DNA from: Leptospiraceae bacterium
GTDB taxonomy: Bacteria; Spirochaetota; Leptospiria; Leptospirales; Leptospiraceae
DNA: 64,000 bases
NCBI GenBank assembly: GCA_024233835.1
Contig: JACKPC010000001.1
Span: forward strand, 248,001-312,000
Direction of reading: 5' to 3'
The notes below the pieces were generated by a model, which had not been told where the DNA came from, ran no database searches, and was given only the letters and a program-made list of their open reading frames with translations. How positions within the stretch are numbered: position 1 is the stretch's first letter; each line of letters opens with the position of its first letter. Positions 35,023-43,124 of this stretch are shown here, piece after piece. The position numbers and the translations under genes were made by a program.

Positions 35023-36687
35023 TTATTTTTTATATTTAAAATCTTTTAAGAATTCATTCTTGGGGACTTTAAGCTTGGTTTTTGTTCCGGGAAGGATTAC
35101 ATTTAATATCACCTGAACTTCAGTGACCTTTCCTTCTTCTACTTCTATTTTGGAGTTATTTAACTCTAAGTTCTCGGCAAAAGAAGCCTTTAATTCATAC
35201 TTACCGGGTTTTAAGTTGGTAAACCAGAAGTTACCTTCTTTATCGGTTTTAACCTTTTTTAATCCGCTAACCGACATGATGGTAGGCATATAAACCGGTT
35301 GGCTTATAACCGGGTTATCTAAAGTCTTATAAAAAACCCGTCCGTGAATCGCTCCGTATCCGGACATGGAACTTCTTAGTTTCAGGATATTTTTCTGATT
35401 TTTTAAAATCGCAAAGGTCGTTTGAATTTCCGGATAATCATCTGCCTGCACCACAATCTTATGAACTCCCGCCGGAACTTCTTTAACCAGAATATCGTAA
35501 ATAGCTCCCTGCTTGATATTTCCACCAATTGAAGAAGCACCCCAGAAGCGAGATTTACGGGTTTTTAAGCTATACGCGTATTCCTTGTCACTGATAAACA
35601 CCTTGATTCTTCTCGCTCCCTTGTCGTTTCTCCGTTTAATCATTTCCTCCGGAGTCCTATCAATTCTACCGAAAGAGCGATCCACAATAATCGTGCTGCG
35701 GATTAAAAGATCACCATAACTTCCTGTATCTACTACAGGGGGTTCATCAGGAGTTACTACCGGTTTTACCGGATCCGGTTTAGGTGGATTTACATCCGGC
35801 TCAGGAATAGAAGGAGGTTCCGGTTCCGGTTTTTTCTTTTCTTCCGGTGGTTTGGGTTCCTTTTGTCCGGAAAGGAAAATCCCGGAGGCATCCCCCGAAA
35901 CCTGTGGAACCTGTTGATGATTCACCTTGGCTGCCATTTTTTGCACTTCTTCTTTTGTCTGAAAAAAAGCTTCAAGGGCTGTAACGACCTTATCTCCGTT
36001 TAAATCTGCATTTTCTATAGCTCGACCGAAGTTATAGGTAAAGACTCCGTGGTTGATCCTTCCACCAATTTCTATAGAGGTCTGGTCATCGTCAGAAGAA
36101 GAAATGATAGCCTTGTTTTGGAAATAGAAATCTTCCGGGTTCTGCTTGACAGTTCCCTGTGAACCTTCCGGAATCGGAATTTCAGCATTTCCCCTTGTTT
36201 TTTGCCCTTTTTTCGCGATTCCTCCGGAGAAACAACAGTCAAACGCAAACAGCGTTTTAGGAGACTTAATTTCTTTGAGATAATCATTCAGTTCATCATC
36301 AGCGAGGTGGGGTCTATCGTAACAAACGATATAGTTCCGCATACCATTTTTAGCGGAAGGATCTCTCATAAAAAAACCATGACCGGCAAAGTATAAAAAG
36401 ACCGTGTCATCTTTATCTGCTTTTTTTGCGAGATCCTGAATGGCTTTCTTTATATTAGCTTTGGTTAATTCTTTTCCCAGTAATAAACTGACTTCCTTAA
36501 ACTTGCCTACTTTTTGAATCTGGCTTTTTATATAAGTTGCATCAGCCTCACAAAGGTTTAACTCAGAAATCCCGGCGCTGTTTCCTTTATAGTTGGAACC
36601 CATCACAAGAGCATAGCGATCTCCTGCATACAGATTGCCAAAAGAAAACAGGAGCAGAGACGTTATGATCAGTTGTATAAATTTCAT
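35023..36687 (-). CDS. Secreted caspase-like (peptidase C14) protein with C-terminal Ig-like domain
   Basis: Exported cysteine peptidase of the caspase fold. ATG 36687 has GGGAG 7 nt upstream and begins a clean signal peptide (FIQLIITSLLLFSFGNLYAG). The peptidase domain has DRYALVMGSNYKG, FLYFAGHGFF (His103) and LFAFDCCFSGGIA (Cys151 or 152), the His/Cys dyad. A Pro/Glu/Lys-rich linker (about 280-325) leads to PEGA-like and carboxypeptidase-regulatory-like domains (IHGRVFYKTLDN, TDKEGNFWFTNLKPGKYELKA). Leptospira and other bacteria with complex envelopes have several such orthocaspases. Substrate unknown; basic-residue cleavage is usual in the family. Confidence 0.86.
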   Translation of the reverse strand: MKFIQLIITSLLLFSFGNLYAGDRYALVMGSNYKGNSAGISELNLCEADATYIKSQIQKVGKFKEVSLLLGKELTKANIKKAIQDLAKKADKDDTVFLYFAGHGFFMRDPSAKNGMRNYIVCYDRPHLADDELNDYLKEIKSPKTLFAFDCCFSGGIAKKGQKTRGNAEIPIPEGSQGTVKQNPEDFYFQNKAIISSSDDDQTSIEIGGRINHGVFTYNFGRAIENADLNGDKVVTALEAFFQTKEEVQKMAAKVNHQQVPQVSGDASGIFLSGQKEPKPPEEKKKPEPEPPSIPEPDVNPPKPDPVKPVVTPDEPPVVDTGSYGDLLIRSTIIVDRSFGRIDRTPEEMIKRRNDKGARRIKVFISDKEYAYSLKTRKSRFWGASSIGGNIKQGAIYDILVKEVPAGVHKIVVQADDYPEIQTTFAILKNQKNILKLRSSMSGYGAIHGRVFYKTLDNPVISQPVYMPTIMSVSGLKKVKTDKEGNFWFTNLKPGKYELKASFAENLELNNSKIEVEEGKVTEVQVILNVILPGTKTKLKVPKNEFLKDFKYKK

Positions 36688-36921
36688 ACGGTTCTCCCTG
36701 TATTTCATTCCTGTTTCCCGTTTTAGCGGGTACACAATTTGAGTTTACGATTTTATGAGACTGAAAAGCTTTAGTCTATTCCTTTTTCAGGCCCATCTTT
36801 CGAATCTTTCAAGTATTAGTTACACAGAAGAATTTATTGTTCAGTTTTTTTTCCAATTCCCGTGAAATTTCTAAAAAAAGGAGATGAATATTTTCATATA
36901 CTTAAAAGAATATGTCGAAAA

Positions 36922-37005
36922 GCCGGGATGGCGGAATTGGTAGACGCGCTAGTTTCAGGTACTAGTAGGGGAAACCCTGTGGAGGTTCGAGTCCTCTTTC
37001 CGGCA
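36922..37005 (+). tRNA. tRNA-Leu (anticodon CAG)
   Basis: 84-nt class II tRNA. Acceptor stem GCCGGGA pairs with TTCCGGC, followed by discriminator A; D-arm TGGCGGAATTGGTAGACGCG; anticodon stem CTAGT/ACTAG around loop TTCAGGT, giving CAG at 36956-36958; long variable arm AGGGGAAACCCT; T-arm GGAGG-TTCGAGT-CCTCT. CCA is not encoded. A T-run directly after it should end transcription. Confidence 0.96.
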
Positions 37006-37073
37006 TTTTTTTTCTTTCCTCTGTAAAAAAAGTTTCATTTCAATTGTCGTATATAGGATAGGAAGGGTTGAAA

Positions 37074-37901
37074 ATGAAACTTATCATTTCCATCATTTTG
37101 ACTTTTATGGTTTCCTGCACCAACCATACCCCGGAGAATAAATTACTGGGTGCCATTTCTATTGACTCTAATCCCATTTTTCTTAGCCAGGTTACAGTTC
37201 CCGAAATCCAGGTATTCAACGCTTCCAACCCTTACTTGAACGGAACCCAGCTTTCCCTTTCTGAAACCGAAATCAACAACTGGAAAACTACAACCATCGA
37301 AATTTATAATGCAGGGGGAGCTGATTTAGAAATTAAGAACAAACCACTAATCGATAACACCATTGATTTTACCCTGAACGAAGTTACAAAAACTCTCCTA
37401 TCTCCCGGAGATTCTCTTTTTTTAGTCTTATCTTTTCATCCGGCTTCAGAAGGAGAAAAAAAAGCAAATTTAATTATTCCGAGTAATGACCCGAAAAATA
37501 ATATTTTCGAACTGGAAGTTATTGGAAAAGCAGTTATAGAGACTTTTCCCGTTCTGGAAGTGCAAAGTGAAGGGCTGAAACTTATCGATAGAGCGTATTT
37601 TGGTTTTGATGATACTGCTTTGAATTCTTCCGGCACAAGAACCATTACTCTTCTCAATACAGGTCAGGCAGCTTTAAATCTTACCGGTACAGCTCCTCAA
37701 TACATCCTGATTACAGGACCCAATGCAAATGAATTTATAGTAACTCAACCCGCACTCAGTTCCGTACAGGCCGGAAACTCACTTTCCTTTACCGTGAGCT
37801 TTCACCCAAAAAGTGTGGGTTTAAAACTTGCCATTTTACGTATAGCAACGGATGATCCGAACAGCCCCTTCTCCTTAATACTTAAAGGAAGTGGTATATA
37901 G
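37074..37901 (+). CDS. Lipoprotein with two choice-of-anchor-D domains
   Basis: Exported lipoprotein, signal IISIILTFMVSC (Cys near 15). Two beta-sandwich units follow, each with the ASPM/SPD-2/choice-of-anchor-D pattern: TIEIYNAGGADLEI, LSFHPASEGEKKANLIIPSNDPKNN and then TITLLNTGQAALNL, VSFHPKSVGLKLAILRIATDDPNS. Such domains are common in Leptospira surface proteins. ATG 37074 has GGAAGGG 8 nt upstream. The gene begins 69 nt after the tRNA-Leu and is related to its downstream neighbour, which may be a diverged tandem copy. Confidence 0.85.
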   Translation: MKLIISIILTFMVSCTNHTPENKLLGAISIDSNPIFLSQVTVPEIQVFNASNPYLNGTQLSLSETEINNWKTTTIEIYNAGGADLEIKNKPLIDNTIDFTLNEVTKTLLSPGDSLFLVLSFHPASEGEKKANLIIPSNDPKNNIFELEVIGKAVIETFPVLEVQSEGLKLIDRAYFGFDDTALNSSGTRTITLLNTGQAALNLTGTAPQYILITGPNANEFIVTQPALSSVQAGNSLSFTVSFHPKSVGLKLAILRIATDDPNSPFSLILKGSGI

Positions 37902-37902
37902 T

Positions 37903-37947
37903 AAGGATAGTTCTTTTGGTATAGCCAGACTATCCTTTTTTTTTTTT
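37903..37947 (+). terminator. Intrinsic terminator
   Basis: AAGGATAGT (37903-37911) and ACTATCCTT (37929-37937) are exact inverses, followed by ten or more Ts. It ends the first anchor-D lipoprotein gene. Confidence 0.88.
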
Positions 37948-38007
37948 CACTTGTTTTCTCAAAGATTATCGGTTTATAATTGTTATAGTAATTAGTGGGT
38001 GAAGAAA

Positions 38008-39447
38008 ATGAAAGCTATACTATATACAATAATACTTTCTTTCTTGGTATTAGCTAATTGTGTAAATCCCAGTGGAACCAGGCTCATGGGAGTGTTTAAT
38101 CCGGAAACCGTTTCTACTCCAAATACAAATGTACTTTCTCCTAAAATACAGGTTTTAATCTCATCTGTTGAATATACCAGTTCCTCTACCTATGCTTTTT
38201 CTGATACAACAGCTGGTTCAACAACTTCTATAATAATAGATATTTACAATGCAGGCAGCGATACTTTAATTTTAAGCCAGAACCCGGTTCTGGATACAAA
38301 TACTGATTTTAATTTGAGTAATCCATCCAAATTAAGTCTCGCTATGGCTGAAACTATAAGCCTTACAGCTAGCTTTACCCCTTCTTCTTCCGGGATTAAA
38401 ACTGCCATCTTAACAATCAACAGCAATGATCTCACTAACGGTACCTTTACATTAAATCTAAGCGGAACCGCAATAACTGGAACTGCTACCGGAACCGGAA
38501 CCGGAACTGGAACTGGAACTGGAACTGGAACTGGAACTGGAACTGGAACTGGAACTGGAACTGGAACTGGAACTGGAACCACACTCAGCCCGGAAATTGC
38601 TATATTAGAAAGCTCTACTGAATATCTAAGCGGAAGTACATTTACTATGGCTAATACAGCGGTAGCCGGAACTATAGGGTTTACTTTTACTATCAATAAT
38701 TCCGGACCGGGAGATCTGATTCTAAGCGGAACTCCTTATGTTGCCTTATCAGGAACGAATGCAAGCGAGTTTGCTATCACACAGCCTTCTTCCGGAACGA
38801 TAACCGCATCATCTTCCACAACATTCACATTAAGCTTTAACCCGGTTTCAGGAGGAAACAAAACTGCGACTCTGACAGTTACGAACAATGATTCCGATGA
38901 AGGAAGCTATACTCTTATTCTCTCTGCTTATGCTTATTCTGCCTGTGCCCTCGTAAAAGATAGTGGCAAAAACGATAAAATCATTTTTGCTACAACCGCA
39001 ACTTATGATGGAAACCTCGGTGGTGTAAGTGCTGCGGATACTCTTTGTAATGCAGCTTCGAATAAACCGAATAGCAGCACCTACAAAGCTTTACTCGGAA
39101 GTTCTACTCGTTCCAAAACTTCGATGGATTGGCCTTTGAAAGATAACACCCGGTACTTTAATATTTACGGGGACTGTATGTTTAAAACCGATGCAAACAA
39201 GATCTATGATTTTACTGTAAGTGCACTGGTAGCGATTGATCCGGTGAGTGGAGGGAATGCTTTTACAGGTTTGAATGCAGACATGAGTATAGAAGGAAAT
39301 CATTGTAATAATTGGACAGATGGTACATCCGGTTCTGATTCATCCTATGGCGTACTCAATAAAACCGATACGAATAGTCTAAATAAACCAGCAGGTGGTC
39401 AGAGAGCCTGTAACAAGGTAAAAAAACTTATCTGTGTAGAACAGTAA
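38008..39447 (+). CDS. Lipoprotein with choice-of-anchor-D domains, Gly-Thr repeat linker and DUF1554 domain
   Basis: Exported lipoprotein, signal ILSFLVLANC. Two choice-of-anchor-D units (IIIDIYNAGSDTLIL..ASFTPSSSGIKTAILTINSND and FTINNSGPGDLIL..LSFNPVSGGNKTATLTVTNND) flank a linker of 15 Gly-Thr pairs. The C-terminal 160 residues are a DUF1554 domain: KIIFATTATYDGNLGGVSAADTLC, YKALLGSSTRSKT and NHCNNWTDGTSGS, ending CNKVKKLICVEQ with paired cysteines. DUF1554 is typical of Leptospira surface proteins. Start ATG 38008 is preferred to GTG 37999. The repeat DNA is a six-base unit, so length changes keep frame. Confidence 0.9.
   Translation: MKAILYTIILSFLVLANCVNPSGTRLMGVFNPETVSTPNTNVLSPKIQVLISSVEYTSSSTYAFSDTTAGSTTSIIIDIYNAGSDTLILSQNPVLDTNTDFNLSNPSKLSLAMAETISLTASFTPSSSGIKTAILTINSNDLTNGTFTLNLSGTAITGTATGTGTGTGTGTGTGTGTGTGTGTGTGTGTGTTLSPEIAILESSTEYLSGSTFTMANTAVAGTIGFTFTINNSGPGDLILSGTPYVALSGTNASEFAITQPSSGTITASSSTTFTLSFNPVSGGNKTATLTVTNNDSDEGSYTLILSAYAYSACALVKDSGKNDKIIFATTATYDGNLGGVSAADTLCNAASNKPNSSTYKALLGSSTRSKTSMDWPLKDNTRYFNIYGDCMFKTDANKIYDFTVSALVAIDPVSGGNAFTGLNADMSIEGNHCNNWTDGTSGSDSSYGVLNKTDTNSLNKPAGGQRACNKVKKLICVEQ
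38491..38580 (+). repeat. 15-copy hexanucleotide tandem repeat (GGAACY)
   Basis: Fifteen consecutive 6-bp units, GGAACT with GGAACC at the ends, encode (Gly-Thr)15 within the lipoprotein. Copy number can vary by slippage without changing frame. Confidence 0.95.
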
Positions 39448-39469
39448 AAACGGGGTTTAGCCCCGTTTT
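39446..39469. terminator. Bidirectional terminator between convergent genes
   Basis: AAAACGGGG and CCCCGTTTT pair around TTTAG. The stop codon of the minus-strand malic enzyme lies in the loop and the stem starts at the stop of the DUF1554 gene, so it serves both. Confidence 0.88.
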
Positions 39470-40725
39470 ATGGAACTGAGATACTTATAATAGGCTTCTC
39501 TTCCGGGATAGGGAAGTCTTGCTACACCACATTTCACAGCAGCTTCGGCTACAGCAGAGGAAACGCTATAGTAAACCCTTGAATCAAAAGGTTTGGGGAT
39601 TAGGTATTCTTTTCCATAACTAAAACTTCTCTTATAAATTTCAATTATCTCTTTCGGTACCTCTTCTCTTGCCAGGTCAGCAATGGCTCTCGCCGCCGCA
39701 ATTTTCATCTCAAGAGTAATTTTTCTTGCCCTGACATCTAAGGCTCCTCTAAATATATAAGGAAAACCTAATAAGTTATTTATCTGGTTCGGATAATCAC
39801 TTCGACCTGTTCCCATAATTACATCGGGCCTCGCCGCCATAGCATCGGGATAGGAAATTTCCGGATCGGGATTTGCCATTGCAAAAATGCAGGGCTTATC
39901 GGCCATTGTTCTCACCATTTCCGGTGTCAAAAGTCCTTTCTGAGAAACACCAATAAAAAAATCCGCATCTATGATAATCTCGGAAAGCGTATTTGCATTT
40001 GTTTTACGTGCATACCTTGCTTTAATCTCGTTCAAATCGGTTCGACTGTGATTGATAACTCCCCTCGAATCGACAAGAAAAATATTCTCCTTTTGGATAC
40101 CGATGTGGCTTAAAAGTTCTGTAATCGCAATCGCAGCAGCACCGGCTCCACTGATAACCACCTTTACATTTTCTGACTTTTTATTGGTGATTTCGAGAGC
40201 ATTTATAACCGCAGAAAGAGTAATAATAGCTGTCCCATGCTGGTCATCGTGAAAGACCGGAATGTCCATCGTTTCAATTAGCTTTTCTTCGATATAGAAA
40301 CACTCAGGAGCTTTTATGTCTTCCAGATTAATGCCACCAAAGGTAGGCTCTAACATCTGTACCGCTTTGATAAGCTCATCTGCCGAATTCACATTCAACT
40401 CAATGTCGAATACATCGACACCGGCAAACTTTTTAAAAAGAACCCCTTTCCCTTCCATGACCGGCTTACCGGCCAGAGCTCCTATATTACCGAGACCTAA
40501 AACAGCCGAACCATTTGTCAACACCGCAACAAGATTCCCTTTATTGGTGTATTCATAGGCCAGGTTCGGATCTTTTTGGATTTCGAGACAGGGATAAGCA
40601 ACACCGGGAGAATAGGCAAGAGACAGGTCCTCAGGTGTATCAGTGTCTTTAGTCGGAACAACGCCCAACTTTCCTTTCGGGTATTTGCTATGATAATCCA
40701 ATGCATTTTGTTTGTAATCATGCAT
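39457..40725 (-). CDS. Malic enzyme (NAD(P)-dependent, short form)
   Basis: Oxidative decarboxylation of malate to pyruvate. The 422-residue protein has LAYSPGVAYPCLEI, NLVAVLTNGSAVLGLGNIGALAGKPVMEGK (with the malate-binding segment), the catalytic lysine and acidic metal ligands in INLEDIKAPECFYIE and VFHDDQHGTAIITL, and the dinucleotide fold VVISGAGAAAIAITELL. It lacks the C-terminal phosphotransacetylase domain of MaeB. The cofactor cannot be called with certainty. It lies 4 nt after a small gene that follows mnmE, so it closes the rpmH-mnmE operon. Confidence 0.93.
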   Translation of the reverse strand: MHDYKQNALDYHSKYPKGKLGVVPTKDTDTPEDLSLAYSPGVAYPCLEIQKDPNLAYEYTNKGNLVAVLTNGSAVLGLGNIGALAGKPVMEGKGVLFKKFAGVDVFDIELNVNSADELIKAVQMLEPTFGGINLEDIKAPECFYIEEKLIETMDIPVFHDDQHGTAIITLSAVINALEITNKKSENVKVVISGAGAAAIAITELLSHIGIQKENIFLVDSRGVINHSRTDLNEIKARYARKTNANTLSEIIIDADFFIGVSQKGLLTPEMVRTMADKPCIFAMANPDPEISYPDAMAARPDVIMGTGRSDYPNQINNLLGFPYIFRGALDVRARKITLEMKIAAARAIADLAREEVPKEIIEIYKRSFSYGKEYLIPKPFDSRVYYSVSSAVAEAAVKCGVARLPYPGREAYYKYLSSIKRG

Positions 40726-40729
40726 AATA

Positions 40730-40990
40730 TTATAATTCTAAAAGTCCTTTTTCGATTTGTTTTATGAGCTCGGCTGCTTTCGTGAGACTGTCTTCATTTT
40801 TAATCTGGAGGAGTTTTATATCACGTATGACAGTTTTCGTTTCTTCGGGAATATCCATATTGCCCAGGTGCTCAAACCTGTCCAGATATCCTTCTATAGA
40901 AATATCAATATTTTTCAGCCTTTCCTTATCAAAGCTATCACTAAGGGAATCTTTAAAGAGTTCGATCTTCTTTTTATTGGTATCTTTCAT
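40730..40990 (-). CDS. Small helical protein between mnmE and malic enzyme
   Basis: Not recognised. An 86-residue charged, alpha-helical protein (KKKIELFKDSLSDSFDKERL, ETKTVIRDIKLLQIKNEDSL, AAELIKQIEKGLLEL) with no cysteine, signal or membrane segment. Its start overlaps the stop of mnmE (ATGA), and its stop is 4 nt before the malic enzyme start, so it is surely translated in this operon. A coiled-coil adaptor role is possible. Confidence 0.75.
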   Translation of the reverse strand: MKDTNKKKIELFKDSLSDSFDKERLKNIDISIEGYLDRFEHLGNMDIPEETKTVIRDIKLLQIKNEDSLTKAAELIKQIEKGLLEL

Positions 40991-42369
40991 TTACCCACAC
41001 AAAACCTGCTAAATATTCTGCCCAGCACTTCCTCAGTCTCTACCTTTCCGGTTACTTCACCGATTTCTCGAAGAGTCTCGTTTATTTCCAATATATAAAT
41101 CTCAGGAGGAGCATTCTCTTCCATTAGAGAAGCTGCTTTTTCCAGGAAGCCCCTAATCTTCTCAAAATGATGCCGGTTTCTATCTTCTAGAAGAACATAT
41201 TCTCCATCCGAAGTTTCCACCTGCTTAACTTTTTCGAGAATAATACGGTTTAATTCATCGATTCCCTGGCCTGTTTTTGAAGAAGTCTCGCATATTTTTA
41301 TTGTAGTATCAGTACAAAATAAATTCAAAGTATTTTTCCAGGAATTATGCTGTATATCGATTTTATTTGCAACCAGAATACTTCCGGTAATTTTTTGCCG
41401 GTTTTTTTCTAAAAACTCCTGAACCCCTATTTCCTCAGAAGTATCCAGGAGAAATAGACGAACATCAGCTGTCTCGAACTCTTTTTCACTTCTTTCTATT
41501 CCCTTTTTTTCCAGTTCATCTTCTGTTTCCCGTATTCCCGCTGTATCTACAAGTTGTATGGGAAAACCTTCCAGTAGCAGGGACTCTGAAAGGTAGTCAC
41601 GGGTGGTTCCGGGAATATGGGAAGTAATGGCTCTTTCTTTTCCTAAAATCGCGTTTAAAAGGCTGGATTTGCCTGTATTTGGCGCACCGTAGAGAACAAT
41701 TTTCGTGTGCTGAATGACCGTATTGGCTCTTTCTGAACTCTTTAATACCTTACGAACCAATTCTAAAAGACTTCGTAAACGTTTTTTTCTTTCTTCAAAA
41801 GATTCAAAAGTTAAATCTTCCGTAGAAAAATCAAGTTCAGCCTCACACTCTGCTTTCAGATTGATTAACTCGCTGCGAAGCCTGGAACTCAGGCGATGAA
41901 TTTCACCGAAAACGTTTTTACGAGCTAATTCGAGTTCAAATCTTGAACGGGCCGAAACCAGCCTTCCTATGGACTCAGCAGCGGTAAGATCCAGTTTTCC
42001 ATTCAAAACCGCCCGTTTACTGAATTCTCCCCTTTCTGCCGGCCTGGCTCCTTCTCTAAATAAGAGGGAAAGAACCTCGCTTAAAAGAATCGGGTTCCCG
42101 TGAAGGTGAAGTTCGGCTATATCCTCGCCGGTATAGGAAGCAGGTGAGGAAAAAAAAAGGCATAAAACCTGATCAACATGTTTCTCTGCATCAAACAAAT
42201 CACAGAGTATAGCTTTTCGAGAATGAGTAATAAAATAAGAAGGAGGAAGAGGCTGGTTATTTTTTTTTAGAATTTTAGAACAAATTTCAGAACTTCGGCT
42301 CCCGGAAAGCCGAATGATGCCTATAGCTCCGGGAGTGTGTGCTGTAGAGACGGCAGCAATGGTATCCAT
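40987..42369 (-). CDS. mnmE: tRNA modification GTPase MnmE
   Basis: With MnmG it installs the carboxymethylaminomethyl group on U34 of tRNAs. N-terminal formyl-THF-binding domain: MDTIAAVSTAHTPGAIGIIRLSG, then YTGEDIAELHLHGNPILL and ARPAERGEFSKRAVLNGKLDLTAAE. G domain: GAPNTGKSSLLNAI (G1), TTRDY, LVDTAGIRET (G3) and VANKIDI (G4). The C-terminus ends GRIFSRFCVGK, the family CxGK with its cysteine. Length 460 aa is normal. It follows jag by 6 nt and overlaps the next small gene by 4 nt. Confidence 0.97.
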   Translation of the reverse strand: MDTIAAVSTAHTPGAIGIIRLSGSRSSEICSKILKKNNQPLPPSYFITHSRKAILCDLFDAEKHVDQVLCLFFSSPASYTGEDIAELHLHGNPILLSEVLSLLFREGARPAERGEFSKRAVLNGKLDLTAAESIGRLVSARSRFELELARKNVFGEIHRLSSRLRSELINLKAECEAELDFSTEDLTFESFEERKKRLRSLLELVRKVLKSSERANTVIQHTKIVLYGAPNTGKSSLLNAILGKERAITSHIPGTTRDYLSESLLLEGFPIQLVDTAGIRETEDELEKKGIERSEKEFETADVRLFLLDTSEEIGVQEFLEKNRQKITGSILVANKIDIQHNSWKNTLNLFCTDTTIKICETSSKTGQGIDELNRIILEKVKQVETSDGEYVLLEDRNRHHFEKIRGFLEKAASLMEENAPPEIYILEINETLREIGEVTGKVETEEVLGRIFSRFCVGK

Positions 42370-42375
42370 GCTGGT

Positions 42376-43077
42376 TTAATCAAGCTCATCCGAACCAGAA
42401 TCAGATTTATCAGGGTCTACATCCGGATACTTATGCCTGTCTTTCATAGGGATTACCCTGACACGCTTATAGGTTCCGGTTCCATCGCTGCGGGTAAAAA
42501 CACGGTCGTCTTTTTGAAGGGCCATGTGGATAATTCTTCTTTCGTAAGGATTCATAGGCTCTAAAAGTCTGGCCTTTCCTGTTTTAGCTACGGCGGAAGC
42601 GGTAGATTTTCCCATACGGATCAAGGCCATTTCTCTCTTTTCTCTATAGTCAGCTATATCAATTACGATTTTCCGGTTGGCTCTTTTTTCAGCGTCTACC
42701 ATCAGGTTTACGAGAAATTGAAGGGCATCCAGAGTGGTTCCTCTTTTACCTATCAAAAGACCTGAATCTTCGCTTTCTAATTCTACGTAAATTTTTCCTT
42801 CTACATCACCCATTCCTACCACACGGGCTTCGATTCCCATCTTTTTCAGAATAGTCTGAACGACTCCATGGATGATTTTTTCTATCGGTATATCAGTCCT
42901 GGCAGGGTAAGCCCGAACTACAGCCGGCTTTCGGGCTGTAAGACCTAAAAAACCAAACCGGGGTGATTCCACCGTTACAAATTTCAGGTCGGAGGCATCC
43001 AGCCTGAGGGTATTCAAAGCATTTTGCTCGGCCTCAGACCTTGTTTTTCCTTCCGATTCAAAAATGTAGTTTAACAT
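42376..43077 (-). CDS. jag: Jag/KhpB RNA-binding protein
   Basis: RNA-binding protein of the YidC cluster. N-terminal Jag_N: YIFESEGKTRSEAEQNALNTL and RFGFLGLTARKPAVVRAYP. Central KH domain with the GxxG loop in SGLLIGKRGTTLDALQFLVNL. C-terminal R3H: DIADYREKREMALIRM and EPMNPYERRIIHMALQ, then KRVRVIPM. Length 233 aa fits. In other bacteria KhpB with KhpA binds many RNAs and affects cell division. It lies 47 nt after yidC and 6 nt before mnmE. Confidence 0.94.
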   Translation of the reverse strand: MLNYIFESEGKTRSEAEQNALNTLRLDASDLKFVTVESPRFGFLGLTARKPAVVRAYPARTDIPIEKIIHGVVQTILKKMGIEARVVGMGDVEGKIYVELESEDSGLLIGKRGTTLDALQFLVNLMVDAEKRANRKIVIDIADYREKREMALIRMGKSTASAVAKTGKARLLEPMNPYERRIIHMALQKDDRVFTRSDGTGTYKRVRVIPMKDRHKYPDVDPDKSDSGSDELD

Positions 43078-43124
43078 TATGATTCTCCAGAATATAATTT
43101 CGAAACATTGAACTACGGTCAGCC

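Noticed and set aside
38244..38696. Minus-strand frame rich in Val-Pro repeats
   Set aside because: It is the antisense reading of the GGAACY tandem repeat in the lipoprotein gene.
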